Assembly: GCF_013343215.1 (NCBI RefSeq)
Contig: NZ_CP039143.1
Location: 2,046,001-2,110,000, forward strand
Length of the DNA: 64,000 nucleotides
Direction of reading: 5' to 3'
Origin: Acinetobacter sp. 10FS3-1
GTDB lineage: Bacteria; Pseudomonadota; Gammaproteobacteria; Pseudomonadales; Moraxellaceae
This document shows, one piece after another, positions 8,067 to 17,593 of this stretch. Numbering within the stretch: the first letter of the stretch is position 1; the number at the start of each line of letters is the position of its first letter. The position numbers and the translations under genes were made by a program. The notes below the pieces were generated by a model. That model made no database searches. It had not been told where the DNA came from and worked only from the letters and a program-made list of their open reading frames with translations.

Positions 8067-8984
8067 ATGAAATTCGCTCATTATGCTTTTATTGGCTGTC
8101 TTGGCCTAAGCTTGGCTGGCTGTGATAAAGCCAGTAAAACTCCGACTGCTACGACTCCGATTAAAGCGCGCGAACCGGTGGTCGCCGTTGCGCTTGGCGG
8201 CGGCGGAGCCAAAGGCTTTGCCCATATCGGGGTGCTGAAAGTCCTGGAGTCACATGGCATTAAACCGAAAATTGTCACTGGCACCAGTGCCGGAAGTTTT
8301 GTCGGCAGCCTGTACGCTAGCGGTAAGTCTCCTTATCAATTACAACAAATTGCACTGAATTTTAAAGAATCCGATATTCGGGATTTAACCCTGAACCGGC
8401 AAGGGATTATTGCGGGCCAAAAACTTCAGGATTACGTCAATAGCCAGATTGCGAACAAACCTATTGAACAGTTCCCGATCCGTTTTGCCGCAGTTGCTAC
8501 CCGGTTAGACAATGGACGTAAGGCAGATTTTATTAAAGGCAATGCTGGACAAGCCGTTCGTGCCTCTTGCAGTATTCCGAATGTCTTTGTGCCTGCAGTC
8601 ATTGGCGGCAAAAAATATATTGATGGCGGTCTGGTCAGCCCGATTCCGGTTAAAACGGCCAAGGATATGGGCGCCGATCTGGTGATTGCCGTAGATATTT
8701 CTGCCCGGCCGGACAGCAGCAAAGCCATCAATATGTGGGGACTGCTGGATCAAACTATTAATATCATGGGACAGCAAAGTATTAATGAAGAGCTGAAACA
8801 AGCGACCGTGGTGATTCAGCCGCAAGTGGGCCATATCGGCACGCTTGATTTAAAGTCCAGTAATGCCACCATTCTGGAAGGTGAAAAAGCCGCCCAGCTG
8901 AAAATTCGCGCCATTGAAAAAGCCATTCATGATTTCAAACAGTCTCCGGCTGCATTTAAACCGCCACGCCCTGCCAGATTCTGA
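8067..8984 (+). CDS. Patatin-like phospholipase lipoprotein (RssA-like)
   Basis: A 305-residue protein. It has a lipoprotein signal with lipobox LAGC (C19), so it is probably membrane-anchored. The patatin fold is clear: oxyanion hole GGGGAKGFAHIG (about 44-55), nucleophile elbow GTSAG with S74, and catalytic aspartate D186 in DGG. Together these give the Ser-Asp dyad of patatin hydrolases, which cleave acyl esters of phospholipids. Length and motif spacing match the RssA/YlbK group rather than large type V patatins. The last 20 residues are Pro-rich. It is the second gene of a possible two-gene lipid-remodelling unit with the upstream acyltransferase. Confidence 0.87.
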   Translation: MKFAHYAFIGCLGLSLAGCDKASKTPTATTPIKAREPVVAVALGGGGAKGFAHIGVLKVLESHGIKPKIVTGTSAGSFVGSLYASGKSPYQLQQIALNFKESDIRDLTLNRQGIIAGQKLQDYVNSQIANKPIEQFPIRFAAVATRLDNGRKADFIKGNAGQAVRASCSIPNVFVPAVIGGKKYIDGGLVSPIPVKTAKDMGADLVIAVDISARPDSSKAINMWGLLDQTINIMGQQSINEELKQATVVIQPQVGHIGTLDLKSSNATILEGEKAAQLKIRAIEKAIHDFKQSPAAFKPPRPARF

Positions 8985-9086
8985 TCCACGAGTTTTTTTA
9001 TATTCATCTGTGGCAGCATCTGTTACATTGGAGCAAATCATATAAAGATGATGATTAATTAAATACTTAGCGATATAGGTCACGAT

Positions 9087-9569
9087 ATGGAATTAGTTCT
9101 TGAACCTTGGCACTGGTTTGTATTAGGGATTCTGCTGATCCTTTCAGAATTACTCTTGCCTGCATTTGCTGCCCTATGGTTCGGGATAGGTGCCCTCATG
9201 GTCGGTATTCTGTACTGGATGTTCCCGATGATGGGTCTGACCACCCAGCTCCTGACCTGGATCGTGCTTTCGGTTCTGTGTACGCTACTCTGGTTCAAAT
9301 TTATCAAGCCGCTTTCAACCGACAAGACCAAGGCCGGATTGTCACGTGAAGCCACGATTGGTCAAATTGGCATGGTCATTCAAACCAATATGGAGCATGG
9401 GCAAATCCGGGTACGCTTTCCCATGCCGGTATTAGGCTCAGATGAATGGAATTGCCGGGCACTGGATAAGGTACAGGTCGGAGATCGTGTTCGTGTCGTA
9501 GAGATTCTCGGCAATGACCTGGTCGTACAACCCCACAGCACTCATTATCAAAATGAAAAAGGTGAATAA
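9087..9569 (+). CDS. NfeD family membrane protein
   Basis: A 160-residue protein. The N-terminal half has three hydrophobic helices (starting WHWFVLGILLILSELLLP) and the C-terminal half is a small OB-fold domain (ATIGQIGMVIQ, GQIRVRF, then VQVGDRVRVVEILGNDLVV). This is the short NfeD1b-type, without the ClpP-like protease domain. These proteins are encoded next to SPFH proteins and are thought to partner them in membrane microdomains and membrane quality control. The next gene starts three bases after its stop codon, so the pair is one operon. Confidence 0.9.
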   Translation: MELVLEPWHWFVLGILLILSELLLPAFAALWFGIGALMVGILYWMFPMMGLTTQLLTWIVLSVLCTLLWFKFIKPLSTDKTKAGLSREATIGQIGMVIQTNMEHGQIRVRFPMPVLGSDEWNCRALDKVQVGDRVRVVEILGNDLVVQPHSTHYQNEKGE

Positions 9570-9572
9570 GCT

Positions 9573-10427
9573 ATGTCTAGTGGCTCTATAATTGTTCTTG
9601 CATTTTTAGCTTTTGTTGCAATTACCATCTTTAAAGGTGTGCGTATTGTTCCGCAAGGTTATAAGTGGATTGTACAAAGACTCGGTAAATACCATACCAC
9701 CCTGAATCCGGGCCTGAATTTTGTCATTCCCTATGTCGATGAAGTCGCCTATAAAGTCACAACCAAAGATATCGTGCTGGATATTCCCTCTCAAGAAGTG
9801 ATTACCCGTGATAACGCGGTGCTGCTCATGAATGCCGTGGCGTATATCAACCTGACCACACCTGAAAAAGCCGTATATGGTATTGAAAATTACTCTTGGG
9901 CCATCCAAAACCTGGTTCAGACTTCACTACGTTCTATCGTGGGTGAAATGGATCTGGATGATGCTTTATCTTCACGTGACCATATCAAGGCGCGTTTAAA
10001 ATCCAGTATTTCGGATGATATTTCAGACTGGGGCATCACCTTAAAAACCGTAGAAATTCAAGATATTAAGCCATCTATTACGATGCAGACCGCAATGGAA
10101 GAACAAGCCGCTGCAGAACGTCAGCGCCGTGCAACCGTAACCAAGGCCGATGGTGAAAAACAGGCTGCCATTCTGGAAGCGGATGGTCGTCTGGAAGCTT
10201 CACGCCGTGATGCGGAAGCACAAGTCGTTTTGGCTGAGTCTTCACAACGTGCCATTGACATGGTGACCTCTGCAATTGGAGATAATGAAATCCCGGTGGC
10301 ATATTTACTTGGTGAACAATATGTCAAAGCCATGCAAGATATGGCCAAATCTCCAAATGCCAAAACTGTGGTACTGCCTGCCGATATACTCAATACCATC
10401 CGCGGCGTGATGGGAAGAAATCATTAA
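9573..10427 (+). CDS. SPFH/Band 7 (stomatin-like, QmcA type) protein
   Basis: A 284-residue protein. A short N-terminal hydrophobic segment (IIVLAFLAFVAITIF) anchors it in the inner membrane. The SPFH domain follows (VRIVPQGYKWIVQRLGKYHTTL, then the ITRDNAVLLMNAVAYINL strand). The latter third (from about residue 165) is an Ala/Glu/Arg-rich helix (EEQAAAERQRRATVTKADGE) that oligomerises, ending in a short C-terminal tail. Such proteins build large ring or cage assemblies; QmcA and stomatin relatives scaffold membrane domains and proteases. The direct neighbour NfeD supports this partner pairing. Confidence 0.92.
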   Translation: MSSGSIIVLAFLAFVAITIFKGVRIVPQGYKWIVQRLGKYHTTLNPGLNFVIPYVDEVAYKVTTKDIVLDIPSQEVITRDNAVLLMNAVAYINLTTPEKAVYGIENYSWAIQNLVQTSLRSIVGEMDLDDALSSRDHIKARLKSSISDDISDWGITLKTVEIQDIKPSITMQTAMEEQAAAERQRRATVTKADGEKQAAILEADGRLEASRRDAEAQVVLAESSQRAIDMVTSAIGDNEIPVAYLLGEQYVKAMQDMAKSPNAKTVVLPADILNTIRGVMGRNH

Positions 10428-10452
10428 AATACCCTCTTCCTCTTCTGAAAAC

Positions 10453-10478
10453 AGGCAGCCATCAGGTTGCCTATTTTC
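10453..10478 (+). terminator. Probable terminator after the NfeD-SPFH operon
   Basis: AGGCAGCC, loop ATCA, GGTTGCCT (one G-U pair) is followed by ATTTTCCTTT. The stem is good but the T run is interrupted. It lies 25 bases past the SPFH stop codon. Confidence 0.65.
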
Positions 10479-10642
10479 CTTTGGGACAAGAAATCTCAGC
10501 AAAGAGTGTGAATTTATGGTTAAATTTCGCATTTATTTTGAAATCCTTCGGACTTGGCTGGAAATATACGTCCCGACGTCACTCTGGTCATCATGAAAGT
10601 CCTTATTTCGATCTCCTGTGAAAACTCGAAAATGGATATTGT

Positions 10643-12154
10643 ATGAGTCCCCTAAATCCGACCTTAATTACCTTTCTTCTTTATATCGTTGCCATGGTCG
10701 TGATTGGCCTGATGGCTTATCGTGCAACCAATAACTTTTCTGATTACATTTTAGGGGGCCGACGTTTAGGTAGTTTCGTAACTGCACTTTCTGCCGGGGC
10801 TTCTGACATGAGTGGTTGGCTGCTAATGGGCTTGCCAGGTGCAATTTATCTTTCTGGCCTGTCAGAGATGTGGATTGCAATTGGCCTGATCATCGGCGCA
10901 TGGCTGAACTGGCTGCTGGTTGCCGGGCGTTTACGCGTACATACCGAAGTCCAGCACAATGCCCTGACCCTGCCAGATTATTTCTCCAACCGCTTTAATG
11001 ACCAGAAGAAAGTCCTGCGTATTGTGTCAGCCTTTGTCATTCTGATTTTCTTTGCGATTTATTGTGCTTCAGGCATGGTTGCCGGTGCCCGTCTGTTTGA
11101 AAGTATGTTTGGCCTGTCTTACAGTACAGCTCTCTGGATCAGTGCGATTGCGACCATCAGCTATGTGTTTATTGGTGGCTTTCTGGCTGTCAGCTGGACC
11201 GATACCATTCAGGCTGGCCTGATGATTTTTGCACTTTTATTGACGCCAATTGTGACCTTGCTGACGTTCTCCGATCTGTCACAGGTCACGTTGGCGCTGG
11301 AAGCTGCCCGTCCACAGGCCATGAATCTGGTGGGTGATCTGAGTACCGTAGCCATTCTTTCACTGATGGCATGGGGCTTAGGTTATTTTGGCCAGCCGCA
11401 TATTCTGGTGCGCTTTATGGCGGCAGATTCTGTCAAGTCGATTCCGAATGCACGCCGTATTGGTATGACCTGGATGATTCTTTGCCTGGGCGGTGCAGTT
11501 GCAGCCGGTTTCTTTGGTATTGCTTATTTCCAGGCTCATCCAGAATTAGCCACTGTTGTGAGTACCAATCCTGAAACAGTATTTATGGAACTGACCAAAA
11601 TCCTGTTTAATCCATGGATTGCCGGTATTGTGCTGGCTGCAATTTTGGCCGCTGTCATGAGTACCTTGAGCTGCCAGCTTCTGGTCTGTTCAAGCACCCT
11701 CACCGAAGATTTTTATAAATCTTTTCTGCGTAAAAATGCCTCACAAAAAGAACTGGTGTGGGTCGGCCGCTTAATGGTGCTGCTGATTGCCCTGCTTGCC
11801 ATCTGGATGGCGGGTAATCCTGAATCTAAAGTACTGGGCTTGGTATCTTATGCCTGGGCCGGTTTTGGTGCAGCCTTCGGCCCTCTGATTATTCTGTCAC
11901 TGTTCTGGAAGCGCATGACTTTAAATGGTGCTCTGGCAGGGATGATCGTCGGTGCTGCTATGGTTATTCTCTGGAAAAACACATTGGGCGTTACTGGTCT
12001 GGGAGTTATTCCAGCTGGAATCTATGAAATTATCCCCGGCTTTATGTGCTCATGGATTGCGATTGTACTGGTGAGCCTGATAGACAAAACCCCAACTGCC
12101 GCAATTACCACCCGTTTTGAAGAAGCAGAACGTCTGTATAACCAAAGCAAATAA
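10643..12154 (+). CDS. putP: Sodium/proline symporter PutP
   Basis: A 503-residue, 13-helix transporter of the sodium:solute symporter family. PutP-specific stretches are clear: NFSDYILGGRRLGSFVTALS, ASDMSGWLLMGLPGA (sodium and proline binding region), AGRLRVHTEVQHNALTLPD and GYFGQPHILVRFMA. It imports proline with sodium for use as nutrient or osmoprotectant. PutA is not nearby and no proline regulator is adjacent, so it is monocistronic. The start ATG is followed directly by the first membrane helix. A strong terminator follows. Confidence 0.95.
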   Translation: MSPLNPTLITFLLYIVAMVVIGLMAYRATNNFSDYILGGRRLGSFVTALSAGASDMSGWLLMGLPGAIYLSGLSEMWIAIGLIIGAWLNWLLVAGRLRVHTEVQHNALTLPDYFSNRFNDQKKVLRIVSAFVILIFFAIYCASGMVAGARLFESMFGLSYSTALWISAIATISYVFIGGFLAVSWTDTIQAGLMIFALLLTPIVTLLTFSDLSQVTLALEAARPQAMNLVGDLSTVAILSLMAWGLGYFGQPHILVRFMAADSVKSIPNARRIGMTWMILCLGGAVAAGFFGIAYFQAHPELATVVSTNPETVFMELTKILFNPWIAGIVLAAILAAVMSTLSCQLLVCSSTLTEDFYKSFLRKNASQKELVWVGRLMVLLIALLAIWMAGNPESKVLGLVSYAWAGFGAAFGPLIILSLFWKRMTLNGALAGMIVGAAMVILWKNTLGVTGLGVIPAGIYEIIPGFMCSWIAIVLVSLIDKTPTAAITTRFEEAERLYNQSK

Positions 12155-12170
12155 TTGAGCGATCCACTAA

Positions 12171-12199
12171 AAAGAGGACGTTAAGTCCTCTTTTTTTAT
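12171..12199. terminator. Terminator between putP and ispA
   Basis: AAAGAGGAC, loop GTTAA, GTCCTCTTT is followed by a T run. It is a perfect 9-bp stem downstream of putP. The leading A run also makes it usable for the convergent ispA transcript. Confidence 0.9.
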
Positions 12200-12236
12200 A
12201 GATGGGTTTTCATCTGTCTTGGCACAATTTTTCCAA

Positions 12237-13145
12237 CTAGCTTTTACGATGGAGCAGGAACTGGGTAATGTGCATCAGTTCCTCAGCTTCGCCTTCAAAA
12301 TGAGCCAAAGCAGTCAATGCCTGATCATGTAATTGCTGGGCATAAATTTTGGCCTGCTCCAAACCCATTAGGGCCGGATACGTCGATTTCTCAACCTGTT
12401 CATCCTTGCCTGCGGTTTTACCCAACACTTCCGTGTCGGAAATAATATCCAGAATATCGTCCTGCACCTGGAAGGCCAAACCAATGACCTGTCCAAATTC
12501 ACGCAGTTTAGGAATCGCCAGATCGGTTCCTTCAAAGATTGTCACTGCCGCCATCATAATTGCTGCGCTGATTAAAGCACCGGTTTTATTACGGTGAATG
12601 GTTTCTAAAGCCTCTTGATCAATTTTCTTGCCTTCAGACTGTAAATCAAGCACCTGACCATTGACCATTTTTGAAGAGGCCGTTGCTAAAATCTGCATCT
12701 GCTTCAAGACAATCGACGACTCGACAGCCGGTCCCTGATCAAACAGACGGCTACCCAGAATTTCAAAAGCCATGGACTGCAGAATATCTCCGGCCAACAG
12801 CGCCGTATCTTCACCATAGGCCACATGACAAGTCGGCTGCCCACGGCGTAACAGGTCATTATCCATACATGGCAGGTCATCATGGGCCAGTGAATAACAA
12901 TGAATAAATTCAATCGCAACAGCCGCACGGCGTACCGCAGCGGTATTCTGGTTGGGCTTTAGGGAGGCGGTGGCATAACACAGGGCTGGACGTACCCGCT
13001 TGCCGCCAAGCATCACGGCATGATGGACTGCCGACTTTAGCGGCTCAGGAATGGCAAAAGCCTCTAAAGCGGCCAGTAAGTCGTGGTGAATCCGTTGTTG
13101 TGCTTGAGTTAATGCATGGGTTGATACGTCAGTAATAGATGACAC
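12237..13145 (-). CDS. ispA: Farnesyl diphosphate synthase (short-chain polyprenyl synthase)
   Basis: A 302-residue all-helical prenyltransferase. The first aspartate-rich motif is DDLPCMDND (DDxxxxD, chain-length type II of bacterial FPP synthases) and the second is DDILD. The substrate-binding GGKRVRP and KTGALI are also present. It condenses IPP with DMAPP and GPP to make farnesyl diphosphate for undecaprenyl-P and quinone synthesis. xseB and dxs, its neighbours in E. coli, are absent here. The length matches the family norm (about 300). Confidence 0.92.
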   Translation of the reverse strand: MSSITDVSTHALTQAQQRIHHDLLAALEAFAIPEPLKSAVHHAVMLGGKRVRPALCYATASLKPNQNTAAVRRAAVAIEFIHCYSLAHDDLPCMDNDLLRRGQPTCHVAYGEDTALLAGDILQSMAFEILGSRLFDQGPAVESSIVLKQMQILATASSKMVNGQVLDLQSEGKKIDQEALETIHRNKTGALISAAIMMAAVTIFEGTDLAIPKLREFGQVIGLAFQVQDDILDIISDTEVLGKTAGKDEQVEKSTYPALMGLEQAKIYAQQLHDQALTALAHFEGEAEELMHITQFLLHRKS

Positions 13146-13370
13146 ATTCGCCTCGAATACGTAGTCCAGAAAAATAGAATGACAAGCGGCTAAACGCCTG
13201 TGTGCTTAGCAGGCATTGTACCTAGAATTACTTTGAATTTTCAGCTTTAAATCGACCTGTTGTTCTGTAATTCCTGGATTAATACAAGATAAATCCAGGA
13301 AAGCACTTCTTCTGCCCCATAAAAACCCACCGCAGGGCCAGAGGCTTACTTAGGCGATTTAAAAAAAGCA

Positions 13371-14561
13371 TTAAGATAAAACATCTTCAGGCACCCGCAC
13401 CCAGCCTTCCATCAGCACACGCGCACTGCGGCTCATGATGGCCTTTTTTACCTTCCATTCACCATTTTCCTGAACTGCTTGTGCGCCGACTCTTAAAGTT
13501 CCTGAAGGATGGCCAAAGCGAATCGATTCCCGCTCTCCCCCACCGGCAACCTGGTTTAGTAATGTCCCCGGAATTGCAGCAGCCGTTGCAATTGCGACCG
13601 CAGCTGTACCCATCATGGCATGGTGTAGTTTCCCCATAGATAAGGCGCGTACCAGAATATCGCTATCCGCTTCGGTGACTTCTTTACCGCTAGAAGAAAT
13701 ATAAGTCTTTGGTGCTGCAACAAAAGCAATTTTCGGTGTGTGTTGACGGGTTGCAGCTTCACTAACATCCTGAATCAGTCCCATCTGCTTGGCAGCATAA
13801 GCACGAATAGTTTCAAACTTTGCCAGTGCAGCGGCATCATTATTAATATGCTCCTGTAACTCGGTGCCGTTATAGTCCAGATCTTCAGCCTTTAAAAATA
13901 CGATTGGAATACCGGCATTAATCATGGTGACTTCAAAGCTGCCAATATTTGGCACGTGCAGCGTTTCGGTCAGGTACCCTGTTGGAAACATTGAGCCACC
14001 TTCGGCATTGTCATCCGCCGGGTCCAGAAACTCAATCTGCACCTCAGCCGCCGGGAAAGTAACTCCATCCAGTTCAAAATCACCCAATTCCTGCACTTGG
14101 CCATTCTGCATAGGCACGTGCGCAATAATCGTTTTCTGGATATTCTTTTGCCAGATTCGGACTATACATATTCCATTTTCCGGGATACGTGCCTGATCCA
14201 CCAGATCATTGGAAATCGCAAATGCACCTACTGCTGCGGTCAGATTGCCACAATTGCCACTCCAGTCAACAAAAGGTCGATCAATCGATACCTGTCCAAA
14301 CAGATAATCTACATCATGATGTTCTTGCTGGCTTTTGGATAGAATCACAGTTTTACTGGTACTTGAACTTGCTCCCCCCATCCCATCAATTTGTTTGCCA
14401 TAGGGATCAGGACTGCCAATGATACGTAGCAGGAGCTGGTCACGAATTCGGCCCGGCTGCCGGGCAGCAGGCGGCAAGTCATCCAGCTTAAAAAATACGC
14501 CTTTACTCGTACCTCCACGCATATAAGTGGCGGGAATCTTGATCTGGGCTGCAAAACTCAT
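13371..14561 (-). CDS. prpF: 2-methylaconitate cis-trans isomerase PrpF
   Basis: A 396-residue protein with the PrpF hallmarks: an N-terminal PATYMRGGTSKGVFF with the family's catalytic-loop lysine, IDGMGGASSSTSKTVI, the FVDWSGNCGNLTAAVGAFA core with its conserved cysteine, and the C-terminal GHPSGTLRVGA. PrpF isomerises trans- to cis-2-methylaconitate made by AcnD in the 2-methylcitrate cycle for propionate use. It normally sits beside acnD and prpC. Here it is alone, flanked by ispA and an outer-membrane protein gene. It could therefore be a paralogue acting on a related tricarboxylate (for example an aconitate isomerase), or a displaced prpF. Confidence 0.85.
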   Translation of the reverse strand: MSFAAQIKIPATYMRGGTSKGVFFKLDDLPPAARQPGRIRDQLLLRIIGSPDPYGKQIDGMGGASSSTSKTVILSKSQQEHHDVDYLFGQVSIDRPFVDWSGNCGNLTAAVGAFAISNDLVDQARIPENGICIVRIWQKNIQKTIIAHVPMQNGQVQELGDFELDGVTFPAAEVQIEFLDPADDNAEGGSMFPTGYLTETLHVPNIGSFEVTMINAGIPIVFLKAEDLDYNGTELQEHINNDAAALAKFETIRAYAAKQMGLIQDVSEAATRQHTPKIAFVAAPKTYISSSGKEVTEADSDILVRALSMGKLHHAMMGTAAVAIATAAAIPGTLLNQVAGGGERESIRFGHPSGTLRVGAQAVQENGEWKVKKAIMSRSARVLMEGWVRVPEDVLS

Positions 14562-14869
14562 GAATGCTCTCTTCCTTTGATTTATCTTGATTTGTCGTTG
14601 TTTTCTTTAGATTATTGGATCTCTAGGTTTTAACTATAGTAGGTTTAAGCCACAACACTACCAAGCCCGACCTTAGTATAAAAACCGGCCATCAAGCCAT
14701 TTGGTATCCTTCAAGGATTCTGACCTATCACAGTCTCCCCTTCAAACTCACCTGAAAAGGCTGCCATGACTCTATGACTTCATCCCGGCAATAGATACTC
14801 AGTTTTATCAACAAGATGATAAATAAAAAAACAGGCCGTAGCCTGTTTTTTTATTGCTGAGATAAATGT
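14562..14869. other. Gene-free region upstream of prpF
   Basis: This 308-base stretch carries the promoter side of prpF and the terminator of the outer-membrane protein gene (14826-14853). No open frame with a ribosome site was found. A short inverted repeat (ATCCTTCAAGGAT near 14706) is too small to call. Confidence 0.5.
14826..14853. terminator. Terminator downstream of the outer-membrane protein gene
   Basis: ACAGGC, loop CGTA, GCCTGT lies inside flanking A and T runs, so it is an intrinsic terminator in both directions. It is 17 bases past the stop codon of the minus-strand gene at 14870. Confidence 0.88.
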
Positions 14870-15607
14870 TTAGAAACGGAAGCTTACACCCAGTTTGGCA
14901 ACCGGTAGCCATTCATATTCGTTATCATTACGAATTTCACGCTCTTCAGCATCAAGCGCCTGCCCCAAGGTACGGCCATCATCACCCACCAAACCTAAGG
15001 CAGCTTGGTTAGCATTTAAATTAACTGTTGGATTGCCATTATAGTAGGCACCGACTTCACCGAATACGCCCCAACGGTTGGTAATTGCTGGTGAGAAACC
15101 AATCCCTACATACGGTGCAAGATTGTTTTTATAGGATAAATCACCATTAATACGAACATCTCCACCTGTTGTGTTAGCAAAACGTGATCCATCTACTGTA
15201 AATGATGCATTAGTTCCTGGACGACGCTCTAGGCCATAATCATTATCAATATAACCTACACCCGCGGCCATATAAAACCAGTTGGCCCAAGGACGGATTT
15301 CGGCATTTAAATAGGTCAGGTTATTGTCCATATCCAGATCGTATTTCGTGCCATTGATTGACAAGTCATCAGACCAGGAAATATCACCGCCGTTATAACC
15401 TAAGGTTACACCTACATACGGGTTCACACTCCATGAAAGTGCGCCACCATAACCGGTCGTTCCAACTTCAGCACGAACAGAAGCAGGTTTAAAGAAAGAA
15501 AAAGATGCCACACCCTCATCTGTCACAACTGTTTCATCAGCCGCCATTGTAGAGCCTGCTGCTACCGCTAAAACGGATACAGCTAAAGCTTGATATAAAG
15601 ATTTCAT
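14870..15607 (-). CDS. Outer-membrane beta-barrel protein, small
   Basis: A 245-residue protein. The signal peptide is cleaved after TMA (about residue 22). The mature part alternates polar and hydrophobic residues in strands typical of an eight- to ten-strand barrel (YGGALSWSVNPYVGVTLGYN, YMAAGVGYIDND, APYVGIGFSPA, WGVFGEVGAYYNG) and ends with the outer-membrane signature VSFRF. It resembles OmpW/OmpA-barrel-like proteins of Acinetobacter with no assigned substrate. Its long AT-rich leader is divergent from dapD. Function unknown; porin or adhesin roles cannot be separated. Confidence 0.8.
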   Translation of the reverse strand: MKSLYQALAVSVLAVAAGSTMAADETVVTDEGVASFSFFKPASVRAEVGTTGYGGALSWSVNPYVGVTLGYNGGDISWSDDLSINGTKYDLDMDNNLTYLNAEIRPWANWFYMAAGVGYIDNDYGLERRPGTNASFTVDGSRFANTTGGDVRINGDLSYKNNLAPYVGIGFSPAITNRWGVFGEVGAYYNGNPTVNLNANQAALGLVGDDGRTLGQALDAEEREIRNDNEYEWLPVAKLGVSFRF

Positions 15608-15902
15608 TATTTCTCTCCTTAAAAGAACTTTTTTTTGATCATTAGTTATGTGATGAGTTCAATATAAAGGAGTTAATGAATATTTTTTATGCAAGTTTTG
15701 CTTAGCTTTTGTTGTTTTTTGATACAAATTAGTTTTTCTTGTTGAATGGTAAGTGTTTTTTAAACAATGTTTGTACACATTAAAAATAAAGAAATTATAC
15801 TTATCACTTTACTTTTTAAATTAGCCATCACCTTGCCGAGTTTTTACTTTTTTCCCAAAAATATAGTGTAAAATATTGGAAATTTTTTTCGGAAGGAAAC
15901 TC

Positions 15903-16724
15903 ATGCTTCAGCTTTCAACAATCATTGAGCAAGCGTTTGAAGGCCGTGCAAATTTTAGCGCAGCAGATTGTCCTACTGAAGTCCGTCAAGCAGTAGAGGA
16001 CGTAATTACTGGTCTGGACAATGGTACTTTACGGGTCGCAGAAAAAATCAATGGTGAATGGATAGTTCATCAATGGATAAAAAAAGCAGTCCTGTTATCA
16101 TTTAAATTAAACGACAATCAACCGCTGGAAGCTGGTGACCTTCGTTTCTATGACAAGGTAGATACCAAATTTACCGGCTGGACCGAAGAGCAGTTTAAAG
16201 CAGCGGGTGTGCGCGTCGTTCCTCCTGCTGTAGCGCGTAAGGGTTCTTATCAGGCAAAAAATGTGGTATTGATGCCTTCTTATGTGAACATTGGTGCTTA
16301 TGTTGATGAAGGCACCATGGTGGACACGTGGGCTACAGTCGGCTCATGCGCACAAATTGGTAAGAATGTTCACCTGTCAGGTGGGGTAGGCATTGGGGGG
16401 GTACTTGAACCCCTTCAGGCAGGCCCAACTATTATTGAAGATAACTGCTTCATCGGTGCGCGTTCTGAAATTGTAGAAGGTGTGATTGTAGAAGAAGGTT
16501 CAGTTATTTCCATGGGCGTATTCATTGGTCAGTCTACCAAAATTTATGACCGTGCAACTGGCGAAATTTACTATGGTCGGGTTCCTGCAGGTTCTGTCGT
16601 AGTATCGGGCAGCCTTCCTTCTAAATGTGGTACATACAGCCTGTATGCTGCAATCATCGTGAAAAAAGTAGATGCCAAAACTCGGGCTAAAACCAGCCTA
16701 AATGATCTACTTCGTGAAGATTAA
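15903..16724 (+). CDS. dapD: Tetrahydrodipicolinate N-succinyltransferase
   Basis: A 273-residue protein from the ATG at 15903, just behind GGAAGGA; the upstream TTG of the longer frame has no support. A helical N-terminal domain ([15 protein letters not shown]) is followed by the left-handed beta-helix of hexapeptide repeats ([57 protein letters not shown]). It transfers succinyl from succinyl-CoA to tetrahydrodipicolinate in the succinylase branch of lysine and meso-diaminopimelate synthesis. Residues are fully conserved for the family and the length is normal. It is followed by queE after a 126-base gap with a small hairpin (16740-16756). Confidence 0.97.
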   Translation: MLQLSTIIEQAFEGRANFSAADCPTEVRQAVEDVITGLDNGTLRVAEKINGEWIVHQWIKKAVLLSFKLNDNQPLEAGDLRFYDKVDTKFTGWTEEQFKAAGVRVVPPAVARKGSYQAKNVVLMPSYVNIGAYVDEGTMVDTWATVGSCAQIGKNVHLSGGVGIGGVLEPLQAGPTIIEDNCFIGARSEIVEGVIVEEGSVISMGVFIGQSTKIYDRATGEIYYGRVPAGSVVVSGSLPSKCGTYSLYAAIIVKKVDAKTRAKTSLNDLLRED

Positions 16725-16850
16725 GATGTAGTCTGCTGCGGAACATTCATTGTTCCTCGGGGCCTCAATCGCTCCTCGTCTCTACGGTTAGCAATGATCG
16801 TAGGGATTTTTATTTTTATACCTAATTATTTTTCAGTGGTTAATAGTGTT

Positions 16851-17561
16851 ATGAATATGCTTCGATCTTCTGCTATTCCTGTTTCTGATCCGTCTGCGGG
16901 TTTACGCATTACGGAGATCTTTTATTCATTACAAGGTGAAGCCAATGCGGCTGGACTGCCAACGGTATTTATTCGTTTAACCGGCTGTCCGTTGCGCTGT
17001 ACCTACTGCGATACCACCTATTCTTTTGAAGGCGGTGAACGTCAAGCTCTGGATGATATTATTCAGACTGCACTCGCTTTTAAAACCCCTTATATTTGTG
17101 TGACAGGTGGTGAACCCTTAGCGCAGCCCAATGCCCTGCCCTTGATGCAGCGTCTGGCAGATTTGGGCTGTGAAGTATCGCTTGAAACCAGCGGTGCACT
17201 CGATGTGTCAAAGGTAGACCCGCGTGTATCTAAAATTTTAGACTTGAAGACCCCAACTTCAGGTGAAGTTTCACGAAATCTGCTTTCTAATCTGGACCAT
17301 TTAAGTCCGCATGATCAAATCAAGTTCGTCATTTGTAACCGTGAAGACTATGAATGGTCAAAACAGCAGGTAGAGCTCTATCAACTGAAGCAGAAAGTCA
17401 GTACAGTTTGGTTTTCGCCCGCATTTGCGATTGAAAAAGGTTCGGTACACTTGCCTGCACTGGCACGTGATTTAGCCCAATGGATTTTAGAAGACCATCT
17501 CCCGGTTCGTTTCCAGCTGCAACTTCACAAGTTGTTATGGAACGATGAAACAGGTCGTTAA
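16851..17561 (+). CDS. queE: 7-carboxy-7-deazaguanine synthase QueE (radical SAM)
   Basis: A 236-residue protein from the ATG at 16851. An in-frame ATG at 16794 would add 19 hydrophobic residues that the family lacks. The radical SAM cluster motif is C46-x3-C50-x2-C53 (CPLRCTYC), preceded by the QueE-typical [11 protein letters not shown] and followed by CVTGGEPL, which binds SAM. It converts 6-carboxytetrahydropterin to 7-carboxy-7-deazaguanine on the way to preQ0 and queuosine. queC follows 32 bases downstream, forming a queuosine-precursor pair; queD and queF are not in this window. Confidence 0.95.
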   Translation: MNMLRSSAIPVSDPSAGLRITEIFYSLQGEANAAGLPTVFIRLTGCPLRCTYCDTTYSFEGGERQALDDIIQTALAFKTPYICVTGGEPLAQPNALPLMQRLADLGCEVSLETSGALDVSKVDPRVSKILDLKTPTSGEVSRNLLSNLDHLSPHDQIKFVICNREDYEWSKQQVELYQLKQKVSTVWFSPAFAIEKGSVHLPALARDLAQWILEDHLPVRFQLQLHKLLWNDETGR

Positions 17562-17593
17562 TTTTTTATAAAGTTATTTTTGGAGTATCAGTT

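Noticed and set aside
16725..16850. preQ1 riboswitch upstream of queE
   Set aside because: There is a small hairpin (GGAACA/TGTTCC) but no preQ1 aptamer pattern with an A-rich pseudoknot tail.
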